A DNA stretch of 64,000 nucleotides from Meconema thalassinum (taxonomy: Eukaryota; Arthropoda; Insecta; Orthoptera; Tettigoniidae), in assembly GCA_946902985.2 (NCBI GenBank), contig OX336388.2, positions 1,508,730,545 to 1,508,794,544 on the forward strand. Reading direction: 5' to 3'. The notes below the pieces were generated by a model. That model saw nothing but the letters and a program-made list of their open reading frames with translations, was not told the origin of the DNA and ran no database searches. The position numbers were made by a program, and so were the translations under genes. Below are positions 23,103-33,920 of this stretch, piece after piece. The first letter of the stretch is position 1. Every line of letters starts with the position of its first letter.

Positions 23103-23354
23103 TAATGATTTCCTAATACCTAATCTATATTCGATATCAACATACTCCTTTACTGTATAAATGCTTTCCTTGCCTTACTAACCTACTTTTTATATCCTCT
23201 TTGCTTCGTCCATCACTGGTTATTTCGCTTCCTAAGTAACAGAAGTCTCCTACTTCCTTTAGTTTTTCACCTGCCAATATCACATGTCCATAGAGAGTTC
23301 TGATTTATTTCGGCTGCATTCCAATATTTTTGTTTTACATGTATTAATTATCAT

Positions 23355-24117
23355 CCTGAATCCTTTCCTCAATTCGTAGCCCATACCATTCACAAACTCA
23401 TTCAAAACCTCAGGCGTGTCGGCCAAGATGACTATGCCATCGGCAAATCTCAAGAGTTGAAATTATTTCTCCTTGAATCTCCACTCCCACTTGAAATTCT
23501 TCTACTATTTCCTTCATTGCTTGTTCAATGTAAAGATTGAAAAGTATGGGTGATAAGTTACAGGCTTGCCTTACACCGTTCTGAATACCAGCTTCTCTCT
23601 CATGTCCTTCAGCTCGAATGACTGCTGTCTGGTGTCTGTCTAGATTGTAGGTCACCCTCCTGTCCCTGTACTTTATTCCAAGAGTTTTCAAAATGTCAAA
23701 GAATTTAATCCAATCAACGTTATCAATAGACTTTTCTAAGTCTGCAAATGCCATGAACGTTCTCTTCTCATTCCTTATTCTACCTTCCAAAATGAGCCAA
23801 AGATTTAGTACAGCTTCCCTTGTTCCTATGTTTCTCCTGAAACCAAACTGGTCTTCACCAAACTCCGTTTCTATCTGGTTTTCCATCCTCTTGTAAATTA
23901 TTCTAGACAGGATATTTGAATCATGAGTAATCAAGCTGATTGTCCGATAGTCTTCACATCTGTCAGCTCCCACTTTCTTCGGTATAGGGATGATAACATT
24001 CTTCTTGAAATCAGATGGTACCTCACCTGTCTCAAAAATCCTACACACCAAGTGATATAACCTGATCAGGCCTTCATCTCCTATGCAGCGTAGCAACTCA
24101 ATCGGTATTACTATCAT
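23355..24117 (-). pseudogene. RTE LINE: reverse transcriptase core, frameshifted at the catalytic box
   Basis: An open frame from 24117 to 23410 shows the RT motifs GEVPSDFKKNVIIPIPKK, YRTISLITHDSNILSRII, FGFRRNIGTREAV, MAFADLEKSIDNVDW and NGVRQACNLSPILFNLYI. The usual RQGCNLSP is RQACNLSP. The catalytic box lies after a frameshift: another frame reads LLRFADGIVILADTPEVLNE, so the second aspartate of FADD is glycine. Reverse transcription by this copy is not expected. Confidence 0.9.
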
Positions 24118-24180
24118 CTATGCCTGGTGCTTTGTTCCTGCTTAAGTCTTCCAATGCTCTGTCAAATTCTGATCTCAATA

Positions 24181-24962
24181 TTAAATCTCCTTTGCATCCT
24201 CATCAATTTCCTCCTCCCTTTCCATTACATGATTCTCAATCTCCTTTCCCTTATACAAACACTCTATGTAAGCTTTCCATCTCTCAACCTTTTCTTCCCT
24301 ATCTTTTAGAGGCTTTCCATTTGTGTCCTTAATATTACAGCACTTAGTTTTCTTTTCCCCAAAAGTATTCTTAATGCTTCGATAAGCTGTGTCTACATTT
24401 CCTAATTTCAGACAATTTTCTATACCTTCACATTTCTCTTTCAACCATTCTTCTTTCGCTTCCTTGCACTTCTTGTTAACCTCATTTCTCCGACGTCTGT
24501 ATTCTGCTTTCTCCTTTTCATCTCTTACATTCTTGTGTTTACGCCTTTCATCCATCAATTCTAGTATATCCTGAGAGATCCACGGTTTTCTACCAATTCT
24601 TTCTTTCCTACCAATGTTTTCTTCTGCGAATTTTGTTATTTCTGTCTTCAAAAGTGCCCATTCGTCTGCAATTGAAGTTTGTTTAGGGTTTTTCATTAGT
24701 CCATCCCTTATACTCTTCTTGAATCTTTCGTTTACATCCTTCACTTTCAGTCTGTCCATTGCCCACCTTTTTGGCTTTTGACTTTTCTTCAGTTTCTTCA
24801 ACTTTAATCTGCATTTCATAAGAACCAGATTGTGGTCAGAGTTTATGTCAGCACCGGGATATGTTTTACAATCCAAAATCTGGTTTCGAAACCTCTCCTT
24901 GACCATAATGAAGTCGATTTGGTAACGCCCTGTATCTCCAGGTCTCATCCATGTGTATATTC
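24181..24962 (-). pseudogene. RTE LINE: C-terminal part of AP-like endonuclease plus linker
   Basis: The frame opens with TWMRPGDTGRYQIDFIMV and continues with GADINSDHNLVLMK. This is the end of an exonuclease-endonuclease-phosphatase domain, with the SDH catalytic histidine retained. A lysine/glutamate-rich linker follows (MDERRKHKNVRDEKEKAEYR). Upstream endonuclease residues are missing because of 5' truncation at the target duplication. A frame break separates it from the RT at 24117. Confidence 0.88.
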
Positions 24963-25599
24963 TTCTCAATATCTACGAATCTTTTACAGCAATCAAACTG
25001 AAATGTGTTATGTCCATAGAGGCTATGAACATAAGTTCACCTATATAACTTTCAATAACCTGGTGAGCACAAATCCAACATGGCGGCGAGGCGAAATATA
25101 AATATTTAAATAGACGTTTCTCGCGATTTAACCATCGGAGTGCAGTGAAACGTGGTACGGTAAATGCTTATACAAATTTAATCCACTGGCATCTAATTAA
25201 TTTCAATTGTTTTCATAACCACAAGATGGCAGCAGTGCGAAATTTCAAAATCTCGTTTTTACTTCTTGTGTCCTAATCATGCGATTGAAGTTTGAATTCT
25301 ACACGTACACAATAATCTACATGTAATTGTATATCACTCTAAGACCAACATATTATATAAGAATCCAACATCGCGATCAAACGAAATATTAGACTGTTCT
25401 CAATATCTACGAAGCACCAAACATTTGTTTATCTATGAATCTATTACAGTAATCAAACTGAGATGTTGTATGTTGATAGAGGCAATTATGATAAGTAGGA
25501 TATATGAAAATAGACTTTAGTCTTTCACGGACCTACTTGTTAGTGTTGTCTTAATATACGAAAGTTAAGTTTTTCAGTAGGCAACACGATTGTATCCAA

Positions 25600-25774
25600 T
25601 TATTTTGGGCATTTTGCCCTAACTGAAAGAAATTACATGCATCTATTAATCCCATGTATGTTTTCAGGGTTAGGGAATAACACCCAATATAATGCGAAAC
25701 ACTCGTGTTGACCGACTAAAAAGCATAAATGTCATAAATAAAGCCATACAAGTACACAAAATTATTTTGAAAAG
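25600..25774 (+). repeat. Fragment related to the foldback/Penelope-like repeat
   Basis: Contains TTTCAGGGTTAGGG, CAATATAATGCG and CGTGTTGACCGAC, matching in order the right end of the 3501-3985 element (TTTCAGGTTAGGG, TATAATGCAG) and its outer flank GTCGGTCAACAC in inverse. No hammerhead-like core is visible here. Confidence 0.4.
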
Positions 25775-25933
25775 GGATCAAATATCAAAATAAAAAGTTA
25801 CGTACAAAGTTGACACTACATTTAGATGATATATATTTCCTGAAGGACATCCGCCCGGCATTCCGGGAGACCATAAAGATCCAGAATACAGTGTAGGTAC
25901 ATTGTTGGCTCTACAGTACATGTACATAAGTCA

Positions 25934-28006
25934 TTACGATATACCATATAAATGGTTATGTAGCATGTTGAGTGATGCTCTCAATACGCCCAAGCAGATC
26001 TTCTCAAGATCATTCTCGATGATGCCAAGCTTCTTGAGGATATCCACGACGAACTTATAAGATGTTCCACGAGCTCCGAATAGAAGGCCATTCACTTTCC
26101 ATGCATTTTTAGGTAAGTTATATCTCTCACTCAAGTGAGGTATGCATGGTCGGTAAATAGCCTCTTTCTCCTCGTTGACTCGTACGGCTTGCGGAATGTC
26201 CAATTCCATTCGTACCGTGGGGTCCAGGACCAAACCCCTTCCATTCTTCCTGTCAATGGCAACGATATCTGCTCTACGGTGACTACCATTTTCCGAAATG
26301 CAGTGCACTTCCTCATAAACTTCCCATTTCAATTTCCTCAGGGAAGTGGCAATTGATGATCGAACTCGGTGATGGCGGGAATTTCGTAACAGTTCTCCTT
26401 TAGAACATTGGCCCAGGACATGTCCTAGCGTCTCTGGTTGGTCACATCCTGGTTGTCGGCATAGGGTTGTGTGCTGACTTCTCCCCGGCACAGCTCTCAC
26501 CGCTGAGATGTTGCAAGACATTTTGATGGCATTCGTCCATTCAGAGCACGATAAGCCTTTTCTGTTATTTATCCACGAGTTATTCTTAGGATGTTGTTCA
26601 TAAACTTCCACTCCTTTACCTTTATGAGGAAGTTTGCACCAAGCTTCAAATGACCGTTTCCGAAGCTCATTTCGTACCCAACGTCCTGATTTTGATTCTC
26701 TGCAATCACTAGTTGGAAAATTAAAATATTGAAGAATTTCTTTCTTTTCCCCGTCAAGATTTCGACAAATATCTAAATGAACATCTTCCACTCTGAGTAA
26801 CTTTTGAACTATATTAAAATGCTGTATATATGCTTCCCATTCAACCTTAACTAAACCCAGCCCCCGAACATTCCTGGATGCATACAACATATCATTGGGA
26901 CAGTCATGAGGTAACCCAATGATTTCTTTGATAGTTGATCGCAAATGTTTATCAACATCGACCAGAAAACTTGATGGAATTTTATTTAACGGTGTACTCT
27001 GTATTGTATAAATCAGACTTGGCCAAATGTATTGATTAATTATGTTTAACTTTTGGTCTGGTTTTAGTAAACAAGAAACTGTGAGAGAATTCAAGTCTTT
27101 TTCTAAACTATTTATCAACTTGCTCTTGTCAAACACAATTTCATCTTCAAAAGTTATTCCCAGATATTTTATGGTTTCCCCAGATTTTACAAATGTCAAA
27201 GCAGTATTTCCTAGTGTCACAGCACTTCTCTGACAAAGGTTCCCTTCTTTAATATTGATAATTCTGCATTTTGAAGGATTCATGGAAAGACCCATAGCAG
27301 ATAAACTATTAACGACGGTATTTAAGAGTTCCTGCGCCGAAGTTTCATCTTTCGCCACTAATACAATATCATCCGCAAACGCTAAGGCTGAAACATTTTC
27401 AACGTCAGATGACAGCTGATACCCATACTCTTGAATGATCTCCTGATCTGTGAGTTCTTTGATAGTATCATCTATTGCCAGGTTGAATAAAGCGACGCCT
27501 TTCCTAAGCTCTATGCTCACTGTTTTATTAATACCACATTCAACTTTGATACTATTTCCTAAAATAAGGTCGATTACTAAATCTCGCAAGTTGTTTGGCA
27601 TATTTACTCGATTAATGCACCTCTTAAGATGTTCATGGCCAATATTATCATATGCCTTTGAAACATCCAGGAACACCACACAGCAGCTAGTTTTCTTTGT
27701 TTTAGCATTCCTGAGGCAACCATTAATAATTGAGGTATTAACATGTGTACCAGGGAGATTAATGAATACCCTTTGATGTACGGAGAACTCTACGAATGAA
27801 CGTAGTTGCCTGTCAATTACTTTTTCTATAATACGTCTGATTACTGAATATATGGTGATAGGTCTCCAGTTACTTATTTTTTCAGCACATCCTCCTTTGT
27901 GGAGAAGTACTGTTCTTCCAGTTTTGAATATATCGGGGCATTTCCTAAATTTGAGCATAGCGTTTGCAAGGAGACTCAACACTTTTGATGTTTTAAGTTC
28001 CTTCAC
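25934..28006 (-). pseudogene. R2-like ORF, main part: RT, CCHC knuckle and restriction-like endonuclease
   Basis: The 690-codon frame shows NWRPITIYSVIRRIIEKVID, QRVFINLPGTHVNTSI, FLDVSKAYDNIGHEHL (residues 112-127), catalytic FADD (210-213), GLSMNPSKCRII and YLGITF. C516, C521, H529 and C534 form the zinc knuckle. The endonuclease-like segment RRADIVAIDRKNGRGLVLDP (from residue 578) continues to E601, followed by LLFGARGTS. The RT motif normally reading GVRQGDPLSPxLFNLAID reads RKGVALFNLAID (168-179), an apparent loss of about eight residues including QGDPLSP. The listed start is GTG at a frameshift junction, so the true protein continued from 28003-28893. Confidence 0.93.
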
Positions 28007-28893
28007 AGCTCTGATATTACTCGGTCAGGACCAGCTGCTGTATCTGCTCGTACTCTGGCAAGAGCTGAATTAATTTCAGAATCTTCAATTTCAATGTCTT
28101 CCTCTGTACAAACGGCTTCTGTTGGTTGCAAGTGTGTTAATTCATTCTCTTTTCCAAATAAATCTTGGAAGTGTTCAAAAACTGTGGATACAGGAATTCT
28201 ACATTCTGTGCCATTTTGATTATTCATAATCATGCGTACGACGTTGCGCCTTTGATTGAAATACTGATATTGCGCTACTTCATATTGATATTTTGTCCTA
28301 GTTTTGTCTCTTCTTCGCTTTGTTACCCGTGATGGATTTTTCGTTTTAGAATATGTAGTTGTATGACCCCCCTGTCGTATTCTCCGCGCATTATAATAGC
28401 GAATAGCTGGATGTTTGGGTCCTGAGAGCGAACTGATTGCGTCAGCCAAGAATTCCGTTAGCTCAACACTAACTGTCTCAAACGCTTGAATAGCACCTTT
28501 AGTTATGACGTCCGTGAATTTTCGTTCAAATTCCTTTATAGCATCTAATTTGGAATCTAATGCAGCCACATCTTCGCTATTAGCGCTAGTTGATACATGA
28601 TCAATTTCTTCATCCAGCAAGTGACTGCCACCTCCATCGGATTTATGCAAACTTTGATCTGAGCTCTTATATTTTGACGTTAAACCTCTACGATAAACCT
28701 CTGGATGTGCTTTACTTACATGAATTGCAACAGATTTAAACGTCTTTCCACAAATATCACAGGTATTGACTCGAGTAGCACTATTTGGGCGACATGAATC
28801 AGAGTTTTGAGTCAGGTTAAATGTGTTTTTGTCTGACATTTCAACATTAAATACTGCTACTCCAGAAATACTATACTGTAATATAATCTTCAA
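28003..28893 (-). pseudogene. R2-like ORF, N-terminal part with C2H2 zinc finger
   Basis: This 296-codon frame carries CDICGKTFKSVAIHVSKAH (residues 45-63), a C-X2-C-X9-H-X4-H finger that in R2-type proteins binds target DNA. A basic segment TKRRRDKTRTKYQYEVAQYQ follows. The start of the RT region (ALARVRADTAAGPDRVISEL) ends at a TGA at 28003-28005. The downstream frame begins four bases inside this one, so a small indel has split an originally continuous ORF. I placed the start at the first ATG after the upstream TSD; a nearer ATG (MSDKNTF) is also plausible. Confidence 0.9.
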
Positions 28894-28962
28894 TCATCAG
28901 TTTTCCGTTCCCTGCGTATATTTATACAGAAAAAAAAACAAAGTCAATATGGATCAAATATC

Positions 28963-29599
28963 GGTAAATAGCACCTTAAACAGCATCCAATAACCTAGTT
29001 GTTTAACCTACAAATCGCAGCCATAACCATAACCTTATATATTTGTCCATTGATTGTCTTCAGGAAAGATCTACCAACATATAGATGCGCGCGGGTACTA
29101 GACATCAGGAGTCTTAGGCATCAAGGTGGCTGTGGAATTTCACGATCATTAACGCTAGGAACTACGAAATATCCAATCAATGTCAAACAACATGGCTGCT
29201 ATTTGTGATATCGAAACACAAATACAAATTGATTCAACCACCCCCAAAAAATAACACCAATCCGCAAGATAACATGCACTATCACAGGAACAAACACCAA
29301 CAATCCTTGAATACATGCGATGATCCCTAAAAATAAGATACGAAATACCATCAAAAGGCAAATCCGCCTTCTACAATTTAGAATGAAGAAGTGAGCCACT
29401 CAGACTTAGCGCGACTGTGTAGGCCTATATGTTCCTTTAGGATGCCCGACCACTGCAGGGTTATGCACCCCATTGCATACGTCGAAGCAACGTTTGTGTT
29501 TAATGTACCATGTGTGGAGTTGTGTCCTGGAGAATGAGAACAATAGATTTCTTAGCTTCTAACGAAAATATACCTACTATATTGTTAATTGTACAATAG
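28963..29599. other. Unassigned spacer
   Basis: No recognised gene or repeat. Short frames only. Confidence 0.3.
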
Positions 29600-29800
29600 A
29601 CTTGAACGACAAAGCTTGTGAGTTGTTGTTGTTGATGAATCGAGGGGCTTGCGACGTCGTGGTCATGTATCCCTGTGCACTTGGGTGCGTGTGGAATTTG
29701 TCTGATAACCTGTGTTACTGTGATGGCTGTATTCGAGTGTGTAGGCAAGCTTGTGAAAATGTCCGTGAGAGGAAGTGCATTTTGTATTAATCCTGCTTTA
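29600..29800 (-). mobile_element. SINE 3' module (related to S1 second module)
   Basis: In plus reading it carries GTTGTTGTTG, GAGGGGCTTGCGACGTCG, GGTCATGTATCCCTGTG, GTGGAATTTGTCTGATAACC and GATGGCTGTATTC, in the same order as the inverse of the S1 3' module at 19075-19220 and as 43440-43560. On the minus strand it ends in an (AAC)n tail. The tRNA-like head is not evident. Confidence 0.6.
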
Positions 29801-30794
29801 AGTCCATAAAACCGAAGTGCGACCTTGAATGACGAGCAGGGAAGGGCGTAGGAGTGATCTTGTTCTGGATGTGCATAGATGGATGATATGGATTTTCAAG
29901 AGAGAGGGGGAAGTATGTGGGTGCGTTTGATAGGGGGTGGAACACTGGTAGGATGCGTGAGCTGAATAAACTGTTACTGGCGCTTTGAAATCAACCAACA
30001 TGGTGTTCCCTACACTATCAGGAAAATATATCATATCCCCTTGTAATACGGATGTGTGGTATCGAGTTCTCTCACTGTAGAACTGACGACCAGAGAGAAA
30101 TAATATACGGTGCTGAATTGCATAGCTCCGAACTCTGGATCTAACTCGGAAACCCCACGTTGGAGAGGACCCTAACAACAATTGCTCCGTCCCAAAGACA
30201 CAAAAGTGACGATGGTGGTGCCCCATATCAGGTATTATACTGTGCATTTCTAATTGGGGCACGAATAGGAAGTGAAGTAGACCCAGCCTTCAGAGAGAGA
30301 GAAGGGTGTAAGTTTAAGTAGAAACATATAAGATATAATCAACCACTTGGAAGAAAACAATTGTTGATTTGTCTTCTTTCAATCATAGGCTATATCCCTG
30401 TTAATTGCTGGGTCCGTTCTGCACTTTCCTTCCTATTTACTGCGGTCTTATGCGTCATCAGGAATGACTATCGCCACATAAATATCCACCGGCAAGATGT
30501 CGATCCAGCGCTTCTTTGGTCGCTCTCGAGATCTCCAGCCTTCAAGACGTTAGTTTAGTAACGTTCTCGCAACTAAGGAACTGTTGATTCGCAGTCCGAA
30601 TATCCTCATTTCTGAATAGATCCAGTCTGCGAGTTTTATTGGCCGTGAAACATCTTATTTTCCATAACATGCAACTGTAGTGCGTATCTCTTTGTGGCTG
30701 GTCAACAATTAGTACCATATAGTGCCTGCGACTTGGCAGTATTGTTTCTGCGGTGTATAATGATAGTGATAATATTAATTATAAAAACAATAAT
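29801..30794. other. Unassigned spacer
   Basis: A 154-codon minus frame (29798-30262) has no recognisable domain. The rest holds only short frames. Confidence 0.3.
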
Positions 30795-30829
30795 AATTAT
30801 AAAATAAGAGATCGATATCCTTAAACGCC

Positions 30830-30929
30830 AAAATTAGACAATACTGCACTGTTATTCGACCAGAGGCTCTGTATGCGGCTGAGACTCTAATAATGAACAA
30901 GAAAGGTCTAATGGAAAAACTAGAGGCTA

Positions 30930-30970
<41 letters not shown>

Positions 30971-31430
30971 TTTGAGGAAAATCCTGGTTCCCATCAAAGA
31001 AAATAGCGAGTACAGAAGGCGTCACAACCACGAATTGCACAAGCACGTGGAGAAGATCAGTGACACGAGTCGAAAAAGGATTGCCTTTTATAGCCACGTG
31101 ACACGAATGAGCCCAGGCAGGATATCAAAACGGATATTGACGTACTTTCAAGATAAGAAAACCAAAGGGGCATGGTTTACGGAAGTTGAGAAAAATCTAC
31201 GTGAAATGGAAATTTCCCCTAAAGATATCCAGGAGCGTGTTCCACTTCTGGAAAAACTACGTACGCACAAAGGTTTCTGGAAAAGCCGAAGCTGAAGACA
31301 GGGAAGGCTTGGTCCCAAGAGAGAAAAGAACAACACCGGAGACGAATGCGGGAACACTGGGCGGTAGTTAGAGCTCGGAAGAAGAGACAGTTGAACTGAC
31401 GTGGTCCCTAGTTGGCCGATTCGAAGAAAT
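30830..31430 (+). pseudogene. LINE protein C-terminus with internal (AAAG)n expansion
   Basis: Three adjoining frames read VIRPEALYAAETLIMNKKGL, then (972 onwards) RKILVPIKENSEYRRRHNHE, LHKHVEKISDTSRKRIAFYS and WFTEVEKNLREMEISPKDIQ. The order and content match C-terminal segments of insect endonuclease-reverse transcriptases (ALYxxET...GLLEKLExKERKILRKIL). The short AAAGAAAG that would encode KERK has grown into a microsatellite (30931-30968). There is no RT core. Confidence 0.8.
30927..30968. repeat. (AAAG)n microsatellite
   Basis: About ten AAAG units inside LINE coding sequence. Confidence 0.92.
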
Positions 31431-31885
31431 AAGAAGAAGAATTATAAAATAAAAAAGACATGTGGTCTGAGAGGCCTGATCCAGGTCTTTCGAGTTGACG
31501 ACCTTGGGTTATCTACGCGTAATCAAGGGGATGAGATAAATGATGAAGGCTTCTTAAATAAAGCCACAGAGTCATGGAAATGTAATCATACCATATTAAC
31601 ATCCCTCGCCCCAGACCATAATCGAACTCTAGGCACTTACGATACAAGTGATTATGGTGATAGTTGTTGTTTTATGAGGCCGAAGGTTATCGGTCCATAA
31701 TAGTTTAGGTTTCAGTGAAAATGAAAAATGAAATGGTAACTATAACTAAAACTAATAACACTACTGTAGAAGAACAATGGAATAAATAAGGTAAATGAAT
31801 GACAAGAAGAAAAGAAATGCCCTCAACTCTTGAATATTGAGAATTTAGTTATTTGGAAGGAATGGGAGCCATGAAAGGCAGATAG

Positions 31886-31887
31886 GA

Positions 31888-31922
<35 letters not shown>

Positions 31923-31948
31923 GAAGAAAGAAAGAAAGAAAGAAAGAA
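31886..31948. repeat. (AAAG)n microsatellite
   Basis: Runs of AAAG with one GG interruption. An in-frame minus-strand Phe/Leu/Ser ORF here is a by-product. Confidence 0.92.
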
Positions 31949-31969
31949 ATAGTGAAGGGAGAGGGACCG

Positions 31970-32430
31970 TCCCAGAATAACTGACAGAATGGGGGAAAGC
32001 CGGGCCCAACTCATAAATCCCTCGGGGTTACCAAATCCCGAGCTCAGCAGCCGTGAGACCTTGAGGGTGTAGCACTATCCAGGTTGCACCATAAGTGGTG
32101 GGGCTACACATAATCTGCCACTTTTAGGGTCATCTGTAGAAAGCAGGAGAGACCATGAAAAGATTAAAGAGGTCTGACTGACCCTTCGAAGAATGAGGGT
32201 ATCAGGAAAGAGGAGAAAAGGGCCACTTAAAACGGCGGGAAAGTGAAAGACTCCCTTGGCCTCAGACACCCTAATACCGTCGGGCTCGGAAGAGAACAAG
32301 AGTGGTCTATAGGAAAGATAAAAGAGAGGTGACCGGTGCAAGTGAGTAGAAGCTATGGCTGACTCAGCTGTGGTCCCGTGGTCACTTACCAACGTCCCAC
32401 AAGTTGTGAGCCCCTGGGGGGAACGAAACA
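31970..32430 (-). repeat. Dispersed repeat F, copy 1
   Basis: On the minus strand it begins CCCCCCAGGGGCTCAC and contains GACCACGGGACC, CAGCTGAGTC and CTCTTGTTCTCTTCCGA, then TTTCCCGCC and GGCCC. The same order occurs on the plus strand at 37885-38135. It is non-coding here. It could be a LINE 5' region, but this is a guess. Confidence 0.6.
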
Positions 32431-32569
32431 AAGGCTAGCGACCTATTTAATTAGTAACGAAATGGATGAGAAGGATGAAAATAAACAAAGAGGTACCATC
32501 CTAACAGTGGGATTCGAAGCGACTCGTCTACTGAGTCAGCAGATGGCCTGAACCTGAGTCGGTTGCTTC

Positions 32570-32910
32570 TGTTGAATCATTGAGGGGGTTTGTGACATTG
32601 TGGTTTTGTAATCCTGTATGTGTGTGTGAGTGTGGAATCTGTCTGATAACCTGTGTCATTTTGATGCCTATACTAGTGTGAATATTTGTAATTCATGCTA
32701 GGATGTAGACCGTGGCCTTAATTTTAGGTACCATCCCAGCATTCACCTAGGGTAGAAGTGGGGAGACACAAAAAGAACTCATCTTTACTAAATTCTGCAT
32801 CTCGAGGCTGAGTGAACCCCGCTTCAGGCCTCAGACCAGAATTACATTTCTTGGCAGAGGCGATAATCGAGCCAAGATCTCCCTCCACAGCCAAGTAGGT
32901 AGTAAATAAA
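32570..32910 (-). mobile_element. Composite tRNA-type SINE, diverged copy
   Basis: In plus reading, GTCTGATAACCTGTG (3' module) is followed by CCGTGGCCTTAATTTTAGG, CCATCCCAGCATTCACC, and then the inverse of a CTCTGCCAAGAAAT segment near 32854-32870. The order is the reverse complement of the dimeric SINE at 48262-48660, so it is a minus-strand relative. Confidence 0.6.
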
Positions 32911-33299
32911 TTCAGGCGCTTAAAAGATGTGAATTATATTTCACTTGGAAAATTGCCCTTACAGAGGTATATTTGAAGGGTCATTATCGTACACATCTCA
33001 GCAATCACTTGCACCCTTTTCCTCCTAATATTTTCAATTGTTAACCTTTAAGTGCTGAGTTAGCCTGTTATCTAATTGCTATCTCAATGATGATCCTTTT
33101 TATATTGGATTTTCTTTTAAATTGCAAAGTTGGAATTTTTAACTTATCAGAGGGGCTTTAAATTTGTCTAGGTTTCGGGTCTTTATTATTCTAAATGTTG
33201 ATTGAATATCCTAATTTCTTATTAATTTTCATTTTGAGACGAATCGGATTTCCTCCCCCCACATTTGCATCAGGGCCCAACATAATACTGTATTATTTC
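32911..33299. other. Unassigned AT-rich spacer
   Basis: Nothing recognised. Confidence 0.3.
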
Positions 33300-33500
33300 T
33301 TCGTATCCTAGCGCAGTCAGCGGGCATTTGAGGGTGCACAAATGCGAGGGAGCCGTGTCAGTATATTTACTGGCACGTTAAGATCCCCTTCGGGGCAAAC
33401 TTCCGGCACCCTGGCATCTCTTAAAGCCAGAGTAGTTAAAAGAGACGTAAAACCAATAACATTATTATTATTTATAATAATATTATTTCCTAAAATCAGT
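33300..33500 (+). mobile_element. SINE 3' portion with (ATT)n tail
   Basis: Contains GTGTCAGTATATTTACTGGC, ACGTTAAGATCCCCTTCGGG, TTCCGGCACC and AGACGTAAAACCAATAAC followed by ATT repeats. It resembles a common insect SINE tail; the same AGATTTATGGCATGTAAAAG-type phrase occurs in S1 near 18867. No head or target duplication was found. Confidence 0.55.
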
Positions 33501-33920
33501 AGGCATGTAATGCTTGTTGATCCCTACTAGCTCAAAGATTGATATTCTTTGATCCAAAATCACAATGTGGTGTGAAGGATTTGCTTCTTATTCCGCCATG
33601 CTTGTTTACATCTGAGATGAACTCCTGCTTTAGAGGACAGACGTCTACAAAATGCTATGTTAGTTACATCCAGAATCGAAATCCAAACTCAAGCAGTGCT
33701 ACATAATGCCCATCAGATGGCAGAACATGTCGGAGATCGACTCAGCACTCGAAGCGAATGGGCAATTTGAAGAGCAAAACGGTCTTGTGTACCGTGTATA
33801 GACGGGCGAAGCACTCAATGGCTAGTATTTTAATGGTCCGATAAGTTCTCAAAACTTGAACGTATGCATCAGGCTTGTGAATATTTCTATTATTTATACA
33901 AAAGTGGCTACAAAGTAAAT
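33501..33920. other. Unassigned spacer before the satellite
   Basis: Nothing recognised. Confidence 0.3.

Larger units (their letters stand above)
22660..24974 (-). mobile_element. 5'-truncated RTE-type LINE inserted in A5
   Basis: TTCTCATTATCT at 22660-22671 and TTCTCAATATCT at 24963-24974 form a 12-bp target duplication with one mismatch, flanking 22672-24962. The surrounding sequence is family A, so the pre-insertion site is known. The minus-strand 3' end carries the segment TTTGACTGGTTTGATGCAGC (in plus-strand reading), a widespread arthropod LINE end. The 5' end is cut within the endonuclease. Confidence 0.9.
21983..25539 (+). mobile_element. Family A Helentron-like element, copy A5, interrupted by an RTE LINE
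   Basis: The 5' end TTTAGCCTATTTTC is at 21983, with an A-rich loop and complementary AAATAGATTTATAAGAGCACC. The family order is followed to 22671. It resumes at 24963 with TTCTCAATATCTACGAATC and runs to ATGAAAATAGACTTTAG...CTACTTG (25536-25539). Without the LINE it is about 1.27 kb. Confidence 0.85.
25775..28962 (-). mobile_element. R2-like non-LTR retrotransposon with 12-bp target duplication
   Basis: GGATCAAATATC occurs at 25775-25786 and 28951-28962 and brackets 25787-28950 (3164 bp). On the minus strand the element has a short 5' leader, one N-terminal zinc finger, RT, CCHC motif and restriction-like endonuclease, then about 150 bp of 3' sequence ending A-poor (GTAACTTTTTATTTT). This is the single-ORF R2-superclade layout. 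It is compact but essentially full length. Typical R2 elements sit in 28S rDNA; this one does not. Confidence 0.88.
30795..31452 (+). mobile_element. 5'-truncated LINE 3' fragment with 13-bp target duplication
   Basis: AATTATAAAATAA at 30795-30807 and 31440-31452 flanks 30808-31439. The insert encodes the C-terminal tail of a LINE protein and ends in GAAATAAGAAGAAG. Confidence 0.85.

Noticed and set aside
29798..30262. 154-codon minus-strand ORF
   Set aside because: It overlaps the edge of a SINE fragment, has no recognisable domain, and its composition looks like chance open reading.
31823..32014. Minus-strand ORF rich in Phe, Leu and Ser
   Set aside because: It is the translation of an (AAAG)n microsatellite.
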